Source of the DNA: Entamoeba invadens IP1
Lineage: Eukaryota > Evosea > Mastigamoebida > Endamoebidae
Direction: 5' to 3'
NCBI RefSeq assembly: GCF_000330505.1
Contig: NW_004443763.1
Location: 213,570 to 277,569 of the forward strand
Length of the DNA stretch: 64,000 bases
Below are positions 1 through 9,752 of this stretch, in pieces. Below the pieces are notes generated by a model. That model was given only the letters and a program-made list of their open reading frames with translations. It was not told the origin of the DNA and did no database searches. Position numbers and translations under genes: made by a program. How positions within the stretch are numbered: the stretch's first letter is position 1; each line of letters begins with the position of its first letter.

Positions 1-348
1 TAATTTTTAAATATTATTTACTAATGAAATATATAACTATTATTTTAAGATACTATTATATAGTAAAAATATAATTAATTTTACTTAAGTTGTAATTGTT
101 AATAAAAATATTAATTCACTATTAAATTCTATTTAATAAATGTTGTCCTTTTTGAAAAAAGGAAAATATTTTAAAACACGCAGAAAAAAACGAATGATCG
201 AAATCCTTTTTTTCAATCCTTCAAATAACCCTTAAAAAGATTTGCCAATCATAAACAACTATAACCACAATAATAAAATTAACTATAATAAAATAATTAG
301 AATGGAAGAATAAAAATGGCGGAACGAAGAAAGTAGAGGTGTTGAAAC
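1..348. other. AT-rich sequence upstream of the first gene
   Basis: No coding frame or RNA gene is visible. The last 50 bases before the PQ-loop gene probably hold its short 5' UTR and core promoter, but I see no clear TATA element. Confidence 0.5.
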
Positions 349-1410
349 ATGTCATGTTATTGTCCTCCCGTCAACGGAGCCGAAGCGATTAGTTTTTTTC
401 AAGATTACACACACAATTGTTTTTATGACGGGGTTGATGTTTTTTCATATATATGTGGATTGATCAACATAATGTTTTGGATGTTTGCGCAATTTCCGCA
501 AATCTATCAAACGTTCAAATCTAAAAAACCCGAAAGTTTGTCAATCACGTTTTTAGTGATGTGGCTTGGGGGAGATTTAACAAATTTGATAGGTTGTATA
601 TTTACTAATCAAACTCAAGTCCAATTACTTACATCAATCTATTTTGTATTAATAGATATAGTTATGTTATCTCAATATGCTTGGTACCTTCTCATCTGTC
701 GCAAGAAATATTCCAAAGACAAATATCTGAATTTATCTGACCCTCCTTCTCCCACTCGTTTTAATAGTAATTCTAATAGTTCTTCTAATACAATGAAGAA
801 AGACGATGAAATCGATGGTTTTGACCAAAATAACAAAAATTCACCAGAAATTCAAATTGAAAACGTCGAAACTCAAAACGACACTTACGCAAACAACACC
901 AATTTCTTAATTGTCGTTTTAATTGTCACTGTATCGGTATTTGGCCAAGATATTTTATCGGAAAACAATTCAACAAATTCAAGCAATAATTTACCGATAT
1001 GTGGGGTGAAGGATTCGGGACTGACCGAGCGAATTATTGGGGATGTAAGTGCGTGGGTGTCGGGACTGTTATACTTCTTCGGTCGATTTCCACAGGCTGT
1101 GCATATCTATAGAAAGAAGGATGTGGAGGGGTTATCTATATTGCTATTTTTAATGTCGACCATCGCTAATGTGTTTTACTCAATATCGATATTTACAAGT
1201 GGCATTGATTTGGGAGATCCAACTTTTTATGAGGCACAGGCCGCTTATGTTGTCGGGTCGTGTTTTGTTATACCTCTTTCCGTCGTCATCATATCACAAA
1301 TCATTTACTATAGATATGTCAAAAATTGGATCAAACAACGAAAAAGAGAAAACAAAATGGAAAAGATTGAATCTAAACCACTTCTTGGTGATTGTTTGGT
1401 TTATTTCTAA
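349..1410 (+). CDS. PQ-loop repeat transporter (Ypq/PQLC2-like)
   Basis: A 353-residue membrane protein with two PQ-loop repeats. The first has its Pro-Gln at about residues 50-51 (context FAQFPQIYQTF) and the second at about 248-249 (GRFPQAVHIY). Each is followed by the usual K-x-x-x-S-L-S-I type stretch and further hydrophobic segments, about seven in all. PQ-loop proteins of the Ypq/PQLC2 (SLC66) family export cationic amino acids from vacuoles or lysosomes, and cystinosin is a relative; the substrate here is inferred. A polar Asn/Ser-rich loop of about 70 residues (about 120-190) separates the two repeats. The start is the first ATG in frame. The C-terminus is ambiguous: a GTTTGG sequence just before the stop could be an intron donor that would change the last few residues. 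The family call is secure; the exact substrate is not known. Confidence 0.85.
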   Translation: MSCYCPPVNGAEAISFFQDYTHNCFYDGVDVFSYICGLINIMFWMFAQFPQIYQTFKSKKPESLSITFLVMWLGGDLTNLIGCIFTNQTQVQLLTSIYFVLIDIVMLSQYAWYLLICRKKYSKDKYLNLSDPPSPTRFNSNSNSSSNTMKKDDEIDGFDQNNKNSPEIQIENVETQNDTYANNTNFLIVVLIVTVSVFGQDILSENNSTNSSNNLPICGVKDSGLTERIIGDVSAWVSGLLYFFGRFPQAVHIYRKKDVEGLSILLFLMSTIANVFYSISIFTSGIDLGDPTFYEAQAAYVVGSCFVIPLSVVIISQIIYYRYVKNWIKQRKRENKMEKIESKPLLGDCLVYF

Positions 1411-1831
1411 TTTAATAAGGTTCTATTGGGAAATAATTGAAACAATGTACTATATCAGGTGATTATATTTATAGCTTATTAGAATACAAATTATTTTTTG
1501 GTGAAACTGTTTTAATCTGTATCAAACTTAAGCCATTAATACTAAATTAATGGTTTAATTTTTGATATAAATTAAAAATTAAATAAATAAAAATTATCAA
1601 TTTGGAAATAATAAATTGTGTATTATTAAAATTTCATAAATATATCATTAAAAATAATACGATAAATGATGAGATAGTCTACGTTTTGTTTTAATCAAAA
1701 AAATGAAATACTACCAACAATTGAGTATGGAAACTATAAAAAATAATATATCATTTTAAAGAAGATTGCTTTTGTGGAACGGAAAGTGAGGAGAGAGAAT
1801 AAAAGGCGTGAAATTTTGAACAGAAACAACA

Positions 1832-2809
1832 ATGTTCGTCTTGCTGTCTCTACTAATAGCGAGCGTTTACAGTCTTTACTTCGACGAGACGGACAGAATG
1901 TATGTGAAATCGTTCTATGGGAAGAACTTCTCGGTTGATGAAAGCTATCCAATCATGACTAAAGATTCCTTTTACGCAAAGGTCAACTGGAAGTACCCAC
2001 AGCCAGAACACAATGCTTCACAAGTCTATCCAGACAAGATATGGATGGCACTGATACACACCGTACCATCGAAGATGGACCATGTCAACAAGACACGTGA
2101 AACGTGGTGTAAAAAGGATCATCAAAAGAAATTTGGGTACAAGTGTGCCTTCATCATGGTCAAGTCCACTGTGGAGCAGAGCGGGAAGATGGACGAAATA
2201 ATACGACAAAATAACACTTTTGGAGACATCTACTTCATTGACATGCCCGAACTGAAAGAGAGTTGGTTTACATTACAACTCAAGAACATAAACGCTTATT
2301 TGATGGCGTTGGATGTCTTCAAAGGTTACAACTTCTACACCCGAATTGATGATCAAGTTATGGTAACACCGGACTTATTGTCAGATTTCTTGATGTCGAT
2401 TGAACCAAAAAGAACGTCGATTGGAGTGTTCTTGAATCATTCTCCATTCAGAGATCCCAAGCACAAGTACTTCGACAGACTTGCTGTGAATATCCCAAAG
2501 TACTTCTACTTCCCACTTGGCTTCTTCTCTATGTTCTCAAGAGACATAGTTGAGTTTATGGGAACTTGGGAACATTACCACTGCTTTGCGCCGTCGTCTT
2601 TGGAGGACCCCGGCTTCGGGCATTGGCTTTACAAATTTGCTATTGAAAGTAAGAAAAAAGTCAGACTTTACACACCAGAGAAATTTGGGGGGAACATGTA
2701 TTGGGATTGGCAGGTTTATGGAGACTACATGGTTTTCCACGATTTGAAGACCAAGCTGAACGTCTCTATGATTTATCAAAGAAGATTGGATGAAGGGCAT
2801 TTCAACTAA
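1832..2809 (+). CDS. GT31-like (beta-1,3-galactosyltransferase-type) glycosyltransferase
   Basis: A 325-residue protein with an N-terminal hydrophobic segment (about 1-15) that is a signal peptide or very short signal anchor, pointing to the ER/Golgi lumen. Features typical of family GT31 appear in order: a T-R-E-T-W motif at about 88-92 (family R-x-T-W), a YTRIDDQVMV stretch at about 169-178 in the place of the metal-binding DDD/DxD motif, and a conserved E-D pair at about 258-259 ahead of the C-terminal region. GT31 enzymes add galactose or GlcNAc in beta-1,3 linkage; the donor and acceptor here cannot be told. Several N-x-T/S sequons fit a secretory protein. The acidic motif is IDD rather than DDD, so it may be a divergent or non-canonical member. 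The gene is uninterrupted and its start lies 20-30 bases after a TTTTGAAC sequence resembling the Entamoeba GAAC promoter element. Confidence 0.72.
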   Translation: MFVLLSLLIASVYSLYFDETDRMYVKSFYGKNFSVDESYPIMTKDSFYAKVNWKYPQPEHNASQVYPDKIWMALIHTVPSKMDHVNKTRETWCKKDHQKKFGYKCAFIMVKSTVEQSGKMDEIIRQNNTFGDIYFIDMPELKESWFTLQLKNINAYLMALDVFKGYNFYTRIDDQVMVTPDLLSDFLMSIEPKRTSIGVFLNHSPFRDPKHKYFDRLAVNIPKYFYFPLGFFSMFSRDIVEFMGTWEHYHCFAPSSLEDPGFGHWLYKFAIESKKKVRLYTPEKFGGNMYWDWQVYGDYMVFHDLKTKLNVSMIYQRRLDEGHFN

Positions 2810-3096
2810 GCAAACAATCCAACCAATGTACTTTGAATTGAGTGATATGTAATAACCAACACATAACAAATTTTTATACTATATTTATTTTAATCATAAC
2901 TTATTTATTGTATTGTAATTTTATAGTTACGAGAATTATATTTTCTTGAAATTAAAGAACTTTTACATTATAGTAATACGAATTATACAAAACCATATCC
3001 ATGTTTTGAAAACCTTTTCAAAACCATTAACAAACTATAATTTAACCAATAATTATACTAATCTCACGACGAACACGAAACTTCAAAAATACCTGA

Positions 3097-5083
3097 ATGA
3101 AGCCGCAGCCACGCGTCTTAGACTACGAGTCACTTCGGAAGATAGAGCAGCTGGAGACGACGCCCCCGAGTCAAAGGAAAGTGCTGAATCAGTTGTACTT
3201 TGATGTAGCCGTCGGTCAAAACAAGCGGATTGAATATCGCCTTCTATGGTTTCGTTTTGACATTCGGAAGTTATATCTTCTTCGGCATGGTGAGCCATTA
3301 GAGGAGCTTTTGTACTCATCGTTTTCGTATGTGACTTTAGAGGAGGGGCGGATTAAATTAGTGACGACGGATTTAGTCGAGAATTCGAAGGTGTATACGA
3401 TCCACACGCAGAGCCCGCACGACACGGTGCAGATCTTCACGATTCTTCGAGCGATCTCGACGGTTCCGACGACGCAATTTTACGAGGAGGATTATTTCCA
3501 AGATTATGTGAATAAGAAGACGTCGGTGTTATGTAAGAAGCGAGGGATGAATGCGTGGTCGCGGCGGGAGATGATCATCTTCAATGGGTTGTTTGTATTG
3601 TATAACGAGACATCTAACATTCCAATAACGATGTGTCCGATGTATGAGAAAGTAGTGTTGATCTGTCACCCGCGTGCTATTTTAGAGATCACGACGTTAA
3701 TCCGGCGCATTTTATTACACTTTGAGTCTGATGCGGCGATGACTGAGACTTATAATGTTTTAATGACTTGTTTACAATATGAGCGGCATCCTGCGGTGTA
3801 TAGTGTGAAAGATTTCTTTTCAGGGAAACTCGCTGATTTACAGCAAGGGTGTCGGGATGTATGTGTGAAGAATCAGTTATACCCCGAAGAGTGCAGTGAC
3901 AAATTTGCAGTTCTCTGTGAGATCCTTCGTGCCGTTTTAAAGAAGAAAGTTGTGACACAAGGCACACAAAAAGCAGTGAAAAAAGAAGAAGAGGAATTAA
4001 CACGTCGAGCTGCACCGCCACCACAGCAGTCGATGCCTGAAGATGATTTAACTCAATATTGTGAGCGCCGGGACCCCAAATTATTATTCAAAAGTTTCAC
4101 ATCAATTGGCAAAGGTGGCTTTGGTGAAGTCTTTCGTGCTTATTCCATCAAGACCAACACTCCCATCGCTCTCAAAGTTTTAAAACATTCCGTCGACGAG
4201 CGGTACGCTAAAATCGGCAGTGAAGTCGCTCGCATGAAACTCTGGAACCATCAAAATCTCATTAAGACCTCCGGCTGTTGGATGTTTGAGCACAAAGTGT
4301 ACATTGGGATGGAATATTGTTCCACAGGCACCTTAAAATCGATGATCAAGCCCCGCGGAAATTGTCTAGGGTTTCCTGATATCGCGTACATTTTATTGTC
4401 AACCCTCAGCGGGTTGGACTACATCCACAAGAGCGGATTCATCCACCGCGACATTAAAACGGCAAACATCTTGATGGACGACCGCTTTTGTATTAAAATC
4501 ATCGACTTTGGATTGGTCGTGAGGAAGAGTTCGATGCCACAGAATCGCGCGGGGAGTAAGTCGTATATGGCGCCGGAAGTTATTAAACAACAACCATATG
4601 ACGAGAAGGTAGACGTGTGGAGCGTCGGGTGTGTTGCTCAAGAACTGATGGAGTCACAACCACCTTATAAGGAACACGGCGTCATTAAAGGTATGTTCAA
4701 AACAGCAGCTTTCGGAGCTCAGTATTTGAGAGACGAAACTAAGGCCCCAGTAGACTTCGTGGACTTCGTAGACTTGTGTTTCGAGTATGACGCTAAAAAT
4801 AGACCATCGTGTGAGAGTCTGTCTCGAGTTTGTTCTTATCGTTTTTTTATAATAATTTTACTATAATTTTACTATATGTATATATACTAGAAATATCATA
4901 TTATAAATAGTATATATGTCAGTAACAAGTAAAGGTGTAAAAGATGGTATTTTTACTATTAAGTATAGTAATCGGATGGGGAAGAAAAAAACTGACGAAT
5001 AGCATAGATTCTTCTTGTATCAAGAGCGCTCGCCAATGCTGAGGAACTATATGCAATACACGAGTGGTTACTCCCCTTTGTAA
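3097..5083 (+). CDS. STE/PAK-like serine/threonine protein kinase, two exons
   Basis: Exon 1 is 3097-4827. An intron (4828-5002, GTTTGT donor, TAG acceptor, phase 0) leads to exon 2 at 5003-5083, giving 603 residues. Without splicing, the frame reads into AT-rich sequence (VCSYRFFIIILL) and lacks a normal kinase end. With splicing it ends in a plausible C-lobe tail beginning HRFFLYQERSP. The kinase domain (about 330-585) has a GKGGFGEVF glycine loop (about 338), the ALK lysine (about 360), HRD-K-N (about 450), DFG (about 468) and an APE-type motif (about 491), so it should be active. The layout resembles STE20/PAK kinases. The N-terminal ~300 residues look like one or two divergent PH-type domains, but I see no clear CRIB motif. 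A role in Rho-type or cytoskeletal signalling is inference. The catalytic call is firm; the subfamily is tentative. Confidence 0.85.
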
Positions 5084-5501
5084 TAAGTTATTTTTCTTCA
5101 CTGGTGTTATTTTAATAGTTATTTTAATAGTTATTTTTAATAGTTATTTAATGGTTTTGATATAGTTGTTTAATGGTTATTTTTGTTATACAACCCAGAA
5201 ATTGAAAATTGTTCGGTCTTTTATGTAATGTGATGAGTTTTTCCTTTGAATTCTAAGATATCAGTAAACAATTTTATGATTTTTGCAAGAACCAATAATT
5301 ATTAATAAAAAGCTATACAATAATGGTTAAAACTTTAGCACAAGGAAACCTACTTTACTTTTGAAGCAAAGAATAGAATTCAAACTATAATATTGATACT
5401 AAACAAATGCATTTCTAATACATTAATACTTACTAGTATAATAATAGTAAAAGAGTTCAAATAAAGAATTGATGAAGAACTTTGAAAGTGTTGAATAAAA
5501 A
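5084..5501. other. Intergenic, AT-rich with short TTTTAATAGTTA reiterations
   Basis: Between the kinase and RIO2 genes. Around 5105-5180 there is a short degenerate reiteration of a TTTTAATAGTTA-type unit. No gene is seen. Confidence 0.5.
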
Positions 5502-6620
5502 ATGGTGAAGCTTGATCCCTTGTTCTTTCGGTACATGTCGAAGAGTGATTTTCGCGTCTTAACGGCGATAGAAATGGGGATGCGGAATCACGAGTTAGTA
5601 CCATTAGAATTGATAGTTCAATTGAGTAAGATGACGTCTTCCTTAGTGAGTCGTTGTATGAAAGATCTTCACAAGAATAGTTTAGTGTGGCATACGATAA
5701 CCCCCTACAATGGGTATCGTTTAACATATTTAGGGTATGATTATTTAGCCCTACGTGCATTATCACAGCGGGACATTATTACTGCAATAGGGCAAAAGAT
5801 AGGAGTAGGGAAAGAAGCAGACATCTACACCGCTACAAACCAAAAAGGGGAAGAAGTCGTTTTAAAATTCCATCGACTTGGGAGGACTTCTTTTAGACAA
5901 GTCAAAAGCAAAAGAGACTATACTGACAAAATGACTACAAATTGGCTCTATTTGTCTAAGATCTCAGCACAAAAGGAATATTGCTTCATGAAAGCTCTTT
6001 ATACCAAAGGAATGAGTGTACCCGTCCCTATCGATTATAATAGACACTGCGTTGTTATGTCGAAGATTAACGGAACTCTATTGTCCCGTGTTAATCACTT
6101 GGAAGAACCAATGAAAGTCCTTGAGACCGGAATCCAACTCGCTATAGACTTGGCCGAAGTCGGCCTTGTCCACTGCGACTTGAATGAGTTCAATTTGATC
6201 CTTAAAGATGACGAGACTCTTGTGATGATCGACTTCCCTCAAATGATCTCAACTACAAACCCGGAAGCTTCCGATTTATTCGCTCGCGACGTCGGCTGCA
6301 TTAAAAACTTCTTTTGGAAGAAATTTGGATTTTCTATTGAAGAGGCCCCGCGTTTGGATCAAATCGAAAAGACGGGAACTTTGGATTTGGAATTGAAAGC
6401 TTCCGGCTTCGACAAGAAATTGGAAAAAGTGTTACAAAAAGCTCGAAAAAAATTTGTGGAAGAAAATGTCAATGAAAAGGATTTGGAAGATGACGACCAA
6501 GACGGTGAAAAAGATGACGATGACGATCTTGAAGAAAAGGAAAGTGAACAAGACGAAAGTGACGATGACGACGTGGAACAAGATGATGACGAGAAAAGAG
6601 AAAAACTAGAAACAAACTAG
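5502..6620 (+). CDS. RIO2: RIO2 atypical protein kinase/ATPase (40S ribosome maturation)
   Basis: A 372-residue protein. Residues 1 to about 85 form the winged-helix domain specific to RIO2 and open with the family signature LDPLFFRYMSKSDFRVLTAIE-like text. The RIO kinase domain follows: a GVGKEADIYTA phosphate-binding loop (about 101-111), the VLKFHRLGRTSFR segment with the nucleotide-binding lysine, the HCDLNEFN catalytic loop (about 223-230) and the IDFPQ metal-binding loop (about 242-246). RIO2 binds pre-40S particles and uses ATP hydrolysis to drive late 18S rRNA and 40S maturation in the cytoplasm. From about residue 320 there is a long Asp/Glu tail, a common C-terminal extension. There is one uninterrupted frame and every key residue is present. 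Confidence 0.95.
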   Translation: MVKLDPLFFRYMSKSDFRVLTAIEMGMRNHELVPLELIVQLSKMTSSLVSRCMKDLHKNSLVWHTITPYNGYRLTYLGYDYLALRALSQRDIITAIGQKIGVGKEADIYTATNQKGEEVVLKFHRLGRTSFRQVKSKRDYTDKMTTNWLYLSKISAQKEYCFMKALYTKGMSVPVPIDYNRHCVVMSKINGTLLSRVNHLEEPMKVLETGIQLAIDLAEVGLVHCDLNEFNLILKDDETLVMIDFPQMISTTNPEASDLFARDVGCIKNFFWKKFGFSIEEAPRLDQIEKTGTLDLELKASGFDKKLEKVLQKARKKFVEENVNEKDLEDDDQDGEKDDDDDLEEKESEQDESDDDDVEQDDDEKREKLETN

Positions 6621-7145
6621 AAATATACTAATACTTTTAATACAAGGAGTTTTGCATCGTATACTAAATAATATTAATTAAATTTACTATTAAAATAAAA
6701 TTTGTTTATTGAGAACTGTATTATTCGAAAGAAACTTAATAAAATTGAATTACTCGACTTTTAATAGAAACAAACTAATACTTTTACTACAAGTATTATT
6801 AAATTGTATACTATATACTATTAATTATATTTACTATTAAAATAGGATTTGTTTAACTACTGTAGCAAAGAAAAAAATTCTATTTTGAGAGATGAAACTA
6901 GATAGTATTAATTAAATTTACTATTAAAATAAATTTTGTTTATTAAGGAACTGAATAATGAGAAAGAAACTCAAATGAATAAAAATGATTGACACGATTT
7001 TTAATAGAAACAAATTAATACTTTTACTAGAAGAATTATCATTGCATTATATACTATATACTATTAATTAAATTTACTATCAGAATGGAATTTGTTTATT
7101 AATGAACTGAATTAATAGAAATCGACTTGATGGAATAGAAATGAT
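6606..7145. repeat. Degenerate tandem repeat (about four units of 110-157 bp)
   Basis: Between the convergent RIO2 and GTPase genes, related blocks begin near 6606, 6762, 6891 and 7002. Each holds the same ordered elements: an ACTAATACTTTTA-type start, ATTAATTAAATTTACTAT, AATTTGTTTATTAA, a GAACTGAATTA-like stretch, and a short AC(T/A)CGACTTTTAATAGAAAC-like end. The last unit runs into the GTPase stop codon, so the repeat lies in the 3' UTRs or terminator region of both genes. Units have diverged by substitutions and small indels. Function unknown. Confidence 0.6.
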
Positions 7146-7691
7146 TTACACGACTGAACAGTGCTTTTTGTCTTTACCAACATAGACTTCCCATATTTTT
7201 AAAACAAGAGAATTTAAACAATCGTCGAACCCGTCATGTTTCAAGGAGGAAAGTGGGAAGTACTTTAATTTGTTTGTGGTACAAAACTCGGTGACTTGAG
7301 AATCACTTATGGATGCGCCTAAGTCACTCTTGGTCCCAACTAAGACGGAAACCATGAACTGAGCGGAGTACTTCTTGACACTTTGATAAAGCTGTGTGAT
7401 CCGTTTAAACGAGTTTTCTGAATGTAAGTCAAAGAGAAGAAAAGCACCGTGACACTTCTGATAGTAAAAATGGTTCTCGGGATCAGTCTCTTCAACTCCT
7501 AAAGAGTCGATGAAGTCTAACTCAACGTGCGTCTTGTGTAATTGATAGGGGTATACAGTCACCTCAGAAAGCTCGGGTGTGGAACTCGCTTCAAAGGTCG
7601 ACGTCGTCATCTGCTTTATAAAAGAAGTTTTACCAACTCCAAAATCACCAATACACACTAAACGGACTTTCGGGACTTCAGCGTCGGACAT
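7146..7691 (-). CDS. Ras-superfamily small GTPase with C-terminal CaaX box
   Basis: A 181-residue protein with the G1 loop GDFGVGKTS near residues 16-24, a DxxG-type G3 (DSLG, in place of DTAGQ), TKSD as G4 (in place of NKxD) and an SSL-type G5. It ends CSVV, a CaaX motif that predicts prenylation and membrane attachment. The overall layout fits Ras/Rho-like GTPases. Normal Ras-type switch II has a catalytic glutamine right after DTAG; here the sequence is DSLGVEE, so intrinsic GTP hydrolysis may be low or altered. This could be an atypical signalling GTPase found only in amoebae. The gene is on the minus strand, convergent with RIO2, and starts at the first ATG. Family secure, subfamily open. 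Confidence 0.85.
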   Translation of the reverse strand: MSDAEVPKVRLVCIGDFGVGKTSFIKQMTTSTFEASSTPELSEVTVYPYQLHKTHVELDFIDSLGVEETDPENHFYYQKCHGAFLLFDLHSENSFKRITQLYQSVKKYSAQFMVSVLVGTKSDLGASISDSQVTEFCTTNKLKYFPLSSLKHDGFDDCLNSLVLKIWEVYVGKDKKHCSVV

Positions 7692-7978
7692 GGTACCTGC
7701 CTTTTGAAGTTCATATGGTTTTATGGTTCTTTTTATTAAAACAATTCTAGAACTAAACTATATTTTAATATAATATAATATATAACAATTGAGAGTTGGC
7801 TGGAAATAGGACTACTCTGGCAAGTGGTCTATTTTTCTCTAAGTAAACAGGATTTTTACTATATTTCTCTGAGTGCTTCTAGTATATTTTTATAATAAAA
7901 ATTATCATATTTTTTATATAATAGTTTATCAAACAAACTATAAAATTATAATTATATTATTAATAAAATGATACTATA

Positions 7979-8493
7979 ATATTGTTTGTAAGCTTAAATC
8001 TGGCATATTGGAAAACCCCATTTTTGTCGTAAAAAGCAAAACACAATTTACTAAAAAGTTAGTTAATAAAAAATAGTAATTGTCATTACGAAAAATAATC
8101 AATTATCACAATAGGAATTAATAATTGTAGATAATACAGAATCGGTTATCTCAACATCGTGTGTAAATTTATCGTCGTTTTTAGTGTCATTAAGAGTACA
8201 ACAAAAAGCAACTTTCAACGTGTGAACATGATACAGTAAAAAGCATCTGTTTGTGGGTTTTGCATTTGATTGGTCCATTGACCCACAAATAGACGTAAGC
8301 CACAAATATAAAACCCACAAATAGATGCTTTTTACTGTAATTGGTACAGTTTTGTTCTGAAACAACAGAAAATATATATATAAATAAGCAAAAACGTATT
8401 TTTAGTAAAAGATTGTAAAATAAAAGAAAAAAGAAAAAACTGATGCGGGTTTCCTAAATTCATTTGTGCCAGATTTAAGCGTTCAAACAATAT
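7979..8493. mobile_element. MITE with ~26-bp inverted repeats
   Basis: The left end 7979-8005 and right end 8467-8493 are inverted copies of a sequence containing ATTGTTTG..GCTTAAATCTGGCA, with two mismatches. The 515-bp interior has no convincing coding frame and holds a second, smaller MITE at 8234-8337. The short length, lack of a transposase and terminal inverted repeats fit a non-autonomous DNA transposon. The superfamily is not determined. Confidence 0.6.
8234..8337. mobile_element. 104-bp Tc1/mariner-type MITE flanked by TA
   Basis: It starts CAGTAAAAAGCATCTGTTTG and ends with the near-perfect inverted copy ...GATGCTTTTTACTG, flanked by TA on both sides, which is the Tc1/mariner/pogo target duplication. 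The interior includes GCATTTGATTGGTCCATTGA and extra copies of CCACAAATAGA. A second copy of this family lies at 55754-56031. Confidence 0.8.
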
Positions 8494-8693
8494 TTTAATA
8501 AAAATATTAAAGTACAACAACTTTTATTAAAAAATTCACAATCAAAACAGTGGCAACGAGCAATAAAAAGTTTGAATGAATTCAGATTTAAAATACCTTC
8601 ATTTTTTCCAACAGGGTTAGAAATTTTTATTTATTTAATTTTTTTTCTGAAAAAACCTAAAACAGAATTAAAAGTCTCAAAATTTTAAAAACA

Positions 8694-9126
8694 CAATGGA
8701 AAACATTAATCAACAAAACCACCATGGCTTGTTTGAAACAACTGTTGAAACACGACAACAGCCGCAACTACATGCGAAGCAACTACCACTCCCCGTACAA
8801 CCACTACTAAGCTCTGCACAGCAACGATCACTACTATTCACCATTTTTATTGGACCCTTGTCTAACTCCATTAGATCAACAAGTCATGTCCAAAACAGAG
8901 AGGAAACAAATAAAGACACACAAGAGAGAACCATTAAAAATCCACCAAGACCATCGCAAAGTACCAAACACATCAAAAAAGCTGTCAAAAAGTCAACCAC
9001 TCCAACGTCAGTTAAGAAATGAAATGCATGCTCAAACAGTTTCACTGAGAACTTTGAGACAAGAAGCTGTTAATATAGTGCTGACGACTAACACTTATAC
9101 CCAAGAATCTAAATCACATTTTTAGA
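8694..9126 (+). pseudogene. Decayed coding region of unknown identity
   Basis: Two overlapping frames on the plus strand each stay open for 90-108 codons and look like one coding region broken by a frameshift near 8850. One frame is rich in Gln/Pro/Ser, the other in Lys/Arg/Gln. It lies inside the putative Harbinger element upstream of its transposase remains, so it could be the element's second (accessory) gene. I recognise no domain. Confidence 0.3.
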
Positions 9127-9261
9127 ATGGAAAGTGTTCAGTTCGACTTTACTGTAATTAAAACACCAATATCTCCCATACCATTACGAGAGAAACAAAC
9201 ACTCTGTGAAACAAACTTAACTAACGACACAAGATGTATTTCTTTGACCGGATACATTTTC

Positions 9262-9627
9262 AAAAGGATGATTTGATGAATTGCTAGAATTTGTTCGACA
9301 CAGCAAGGCATACTTTGTTGTGAACAATTAACAAGTAAACATTGAACAAATTGGTTATTTTGTAGGTATTGAGCCTAATCTAGCAATTGAAGAGTTAAAT
9401 GTTAATTGTCAAATGTCATATTGTGATTTGTTGTTGCTACTAATTACTCAAATTAGCTGTGATTATACCTATTTGCAACTGTTTGACAATCTCAATATTG
9501 TGCGCATTTCTTTTTCTATACCATTTGACACACCAAACTTTGAAATGAAAGAAAAACATAGAAGAGAAATTAACGTTTATAGTTGGATTAAAATGGCATT
9601 GGACTTATTATATTATCCATTGTATTA
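9262..9627 (+). pseudogene. Harbinger transposase, N-terminal remnant
   Basis: A broken frame contains a stretch like FDELLEFVRHSKAYF and, after a stop, LLLLITQISCDYTYLQLFD, which resembles the helix-turn-helix part of PIF/Harbinger transposases that precedes the catalytic core. It ends exactly at the TA where the pogo-like element is inserted. On its own the match is weak; its place opposite the clear catalytic fragment at 12349-12760 makes it more likely. Confidence 0.4.
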
Positions 9628-9752
9628 CAGCTAGACGAAATAAACTTCTGCAAAGAATCAACCTTCTGCAGCTATTATTGGATCGGATAATAATTTACAT
9701 AAAATTTCGATTTTTTATTTTGATTATGAGTTTAAACTAAAATTAATTATTA

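Noticed and set aside
3689..4641. Minus-strand ORFs of 80-111 codons inside the kinase gene
   Set aside because: Shadows of a well-supported kinase frame.
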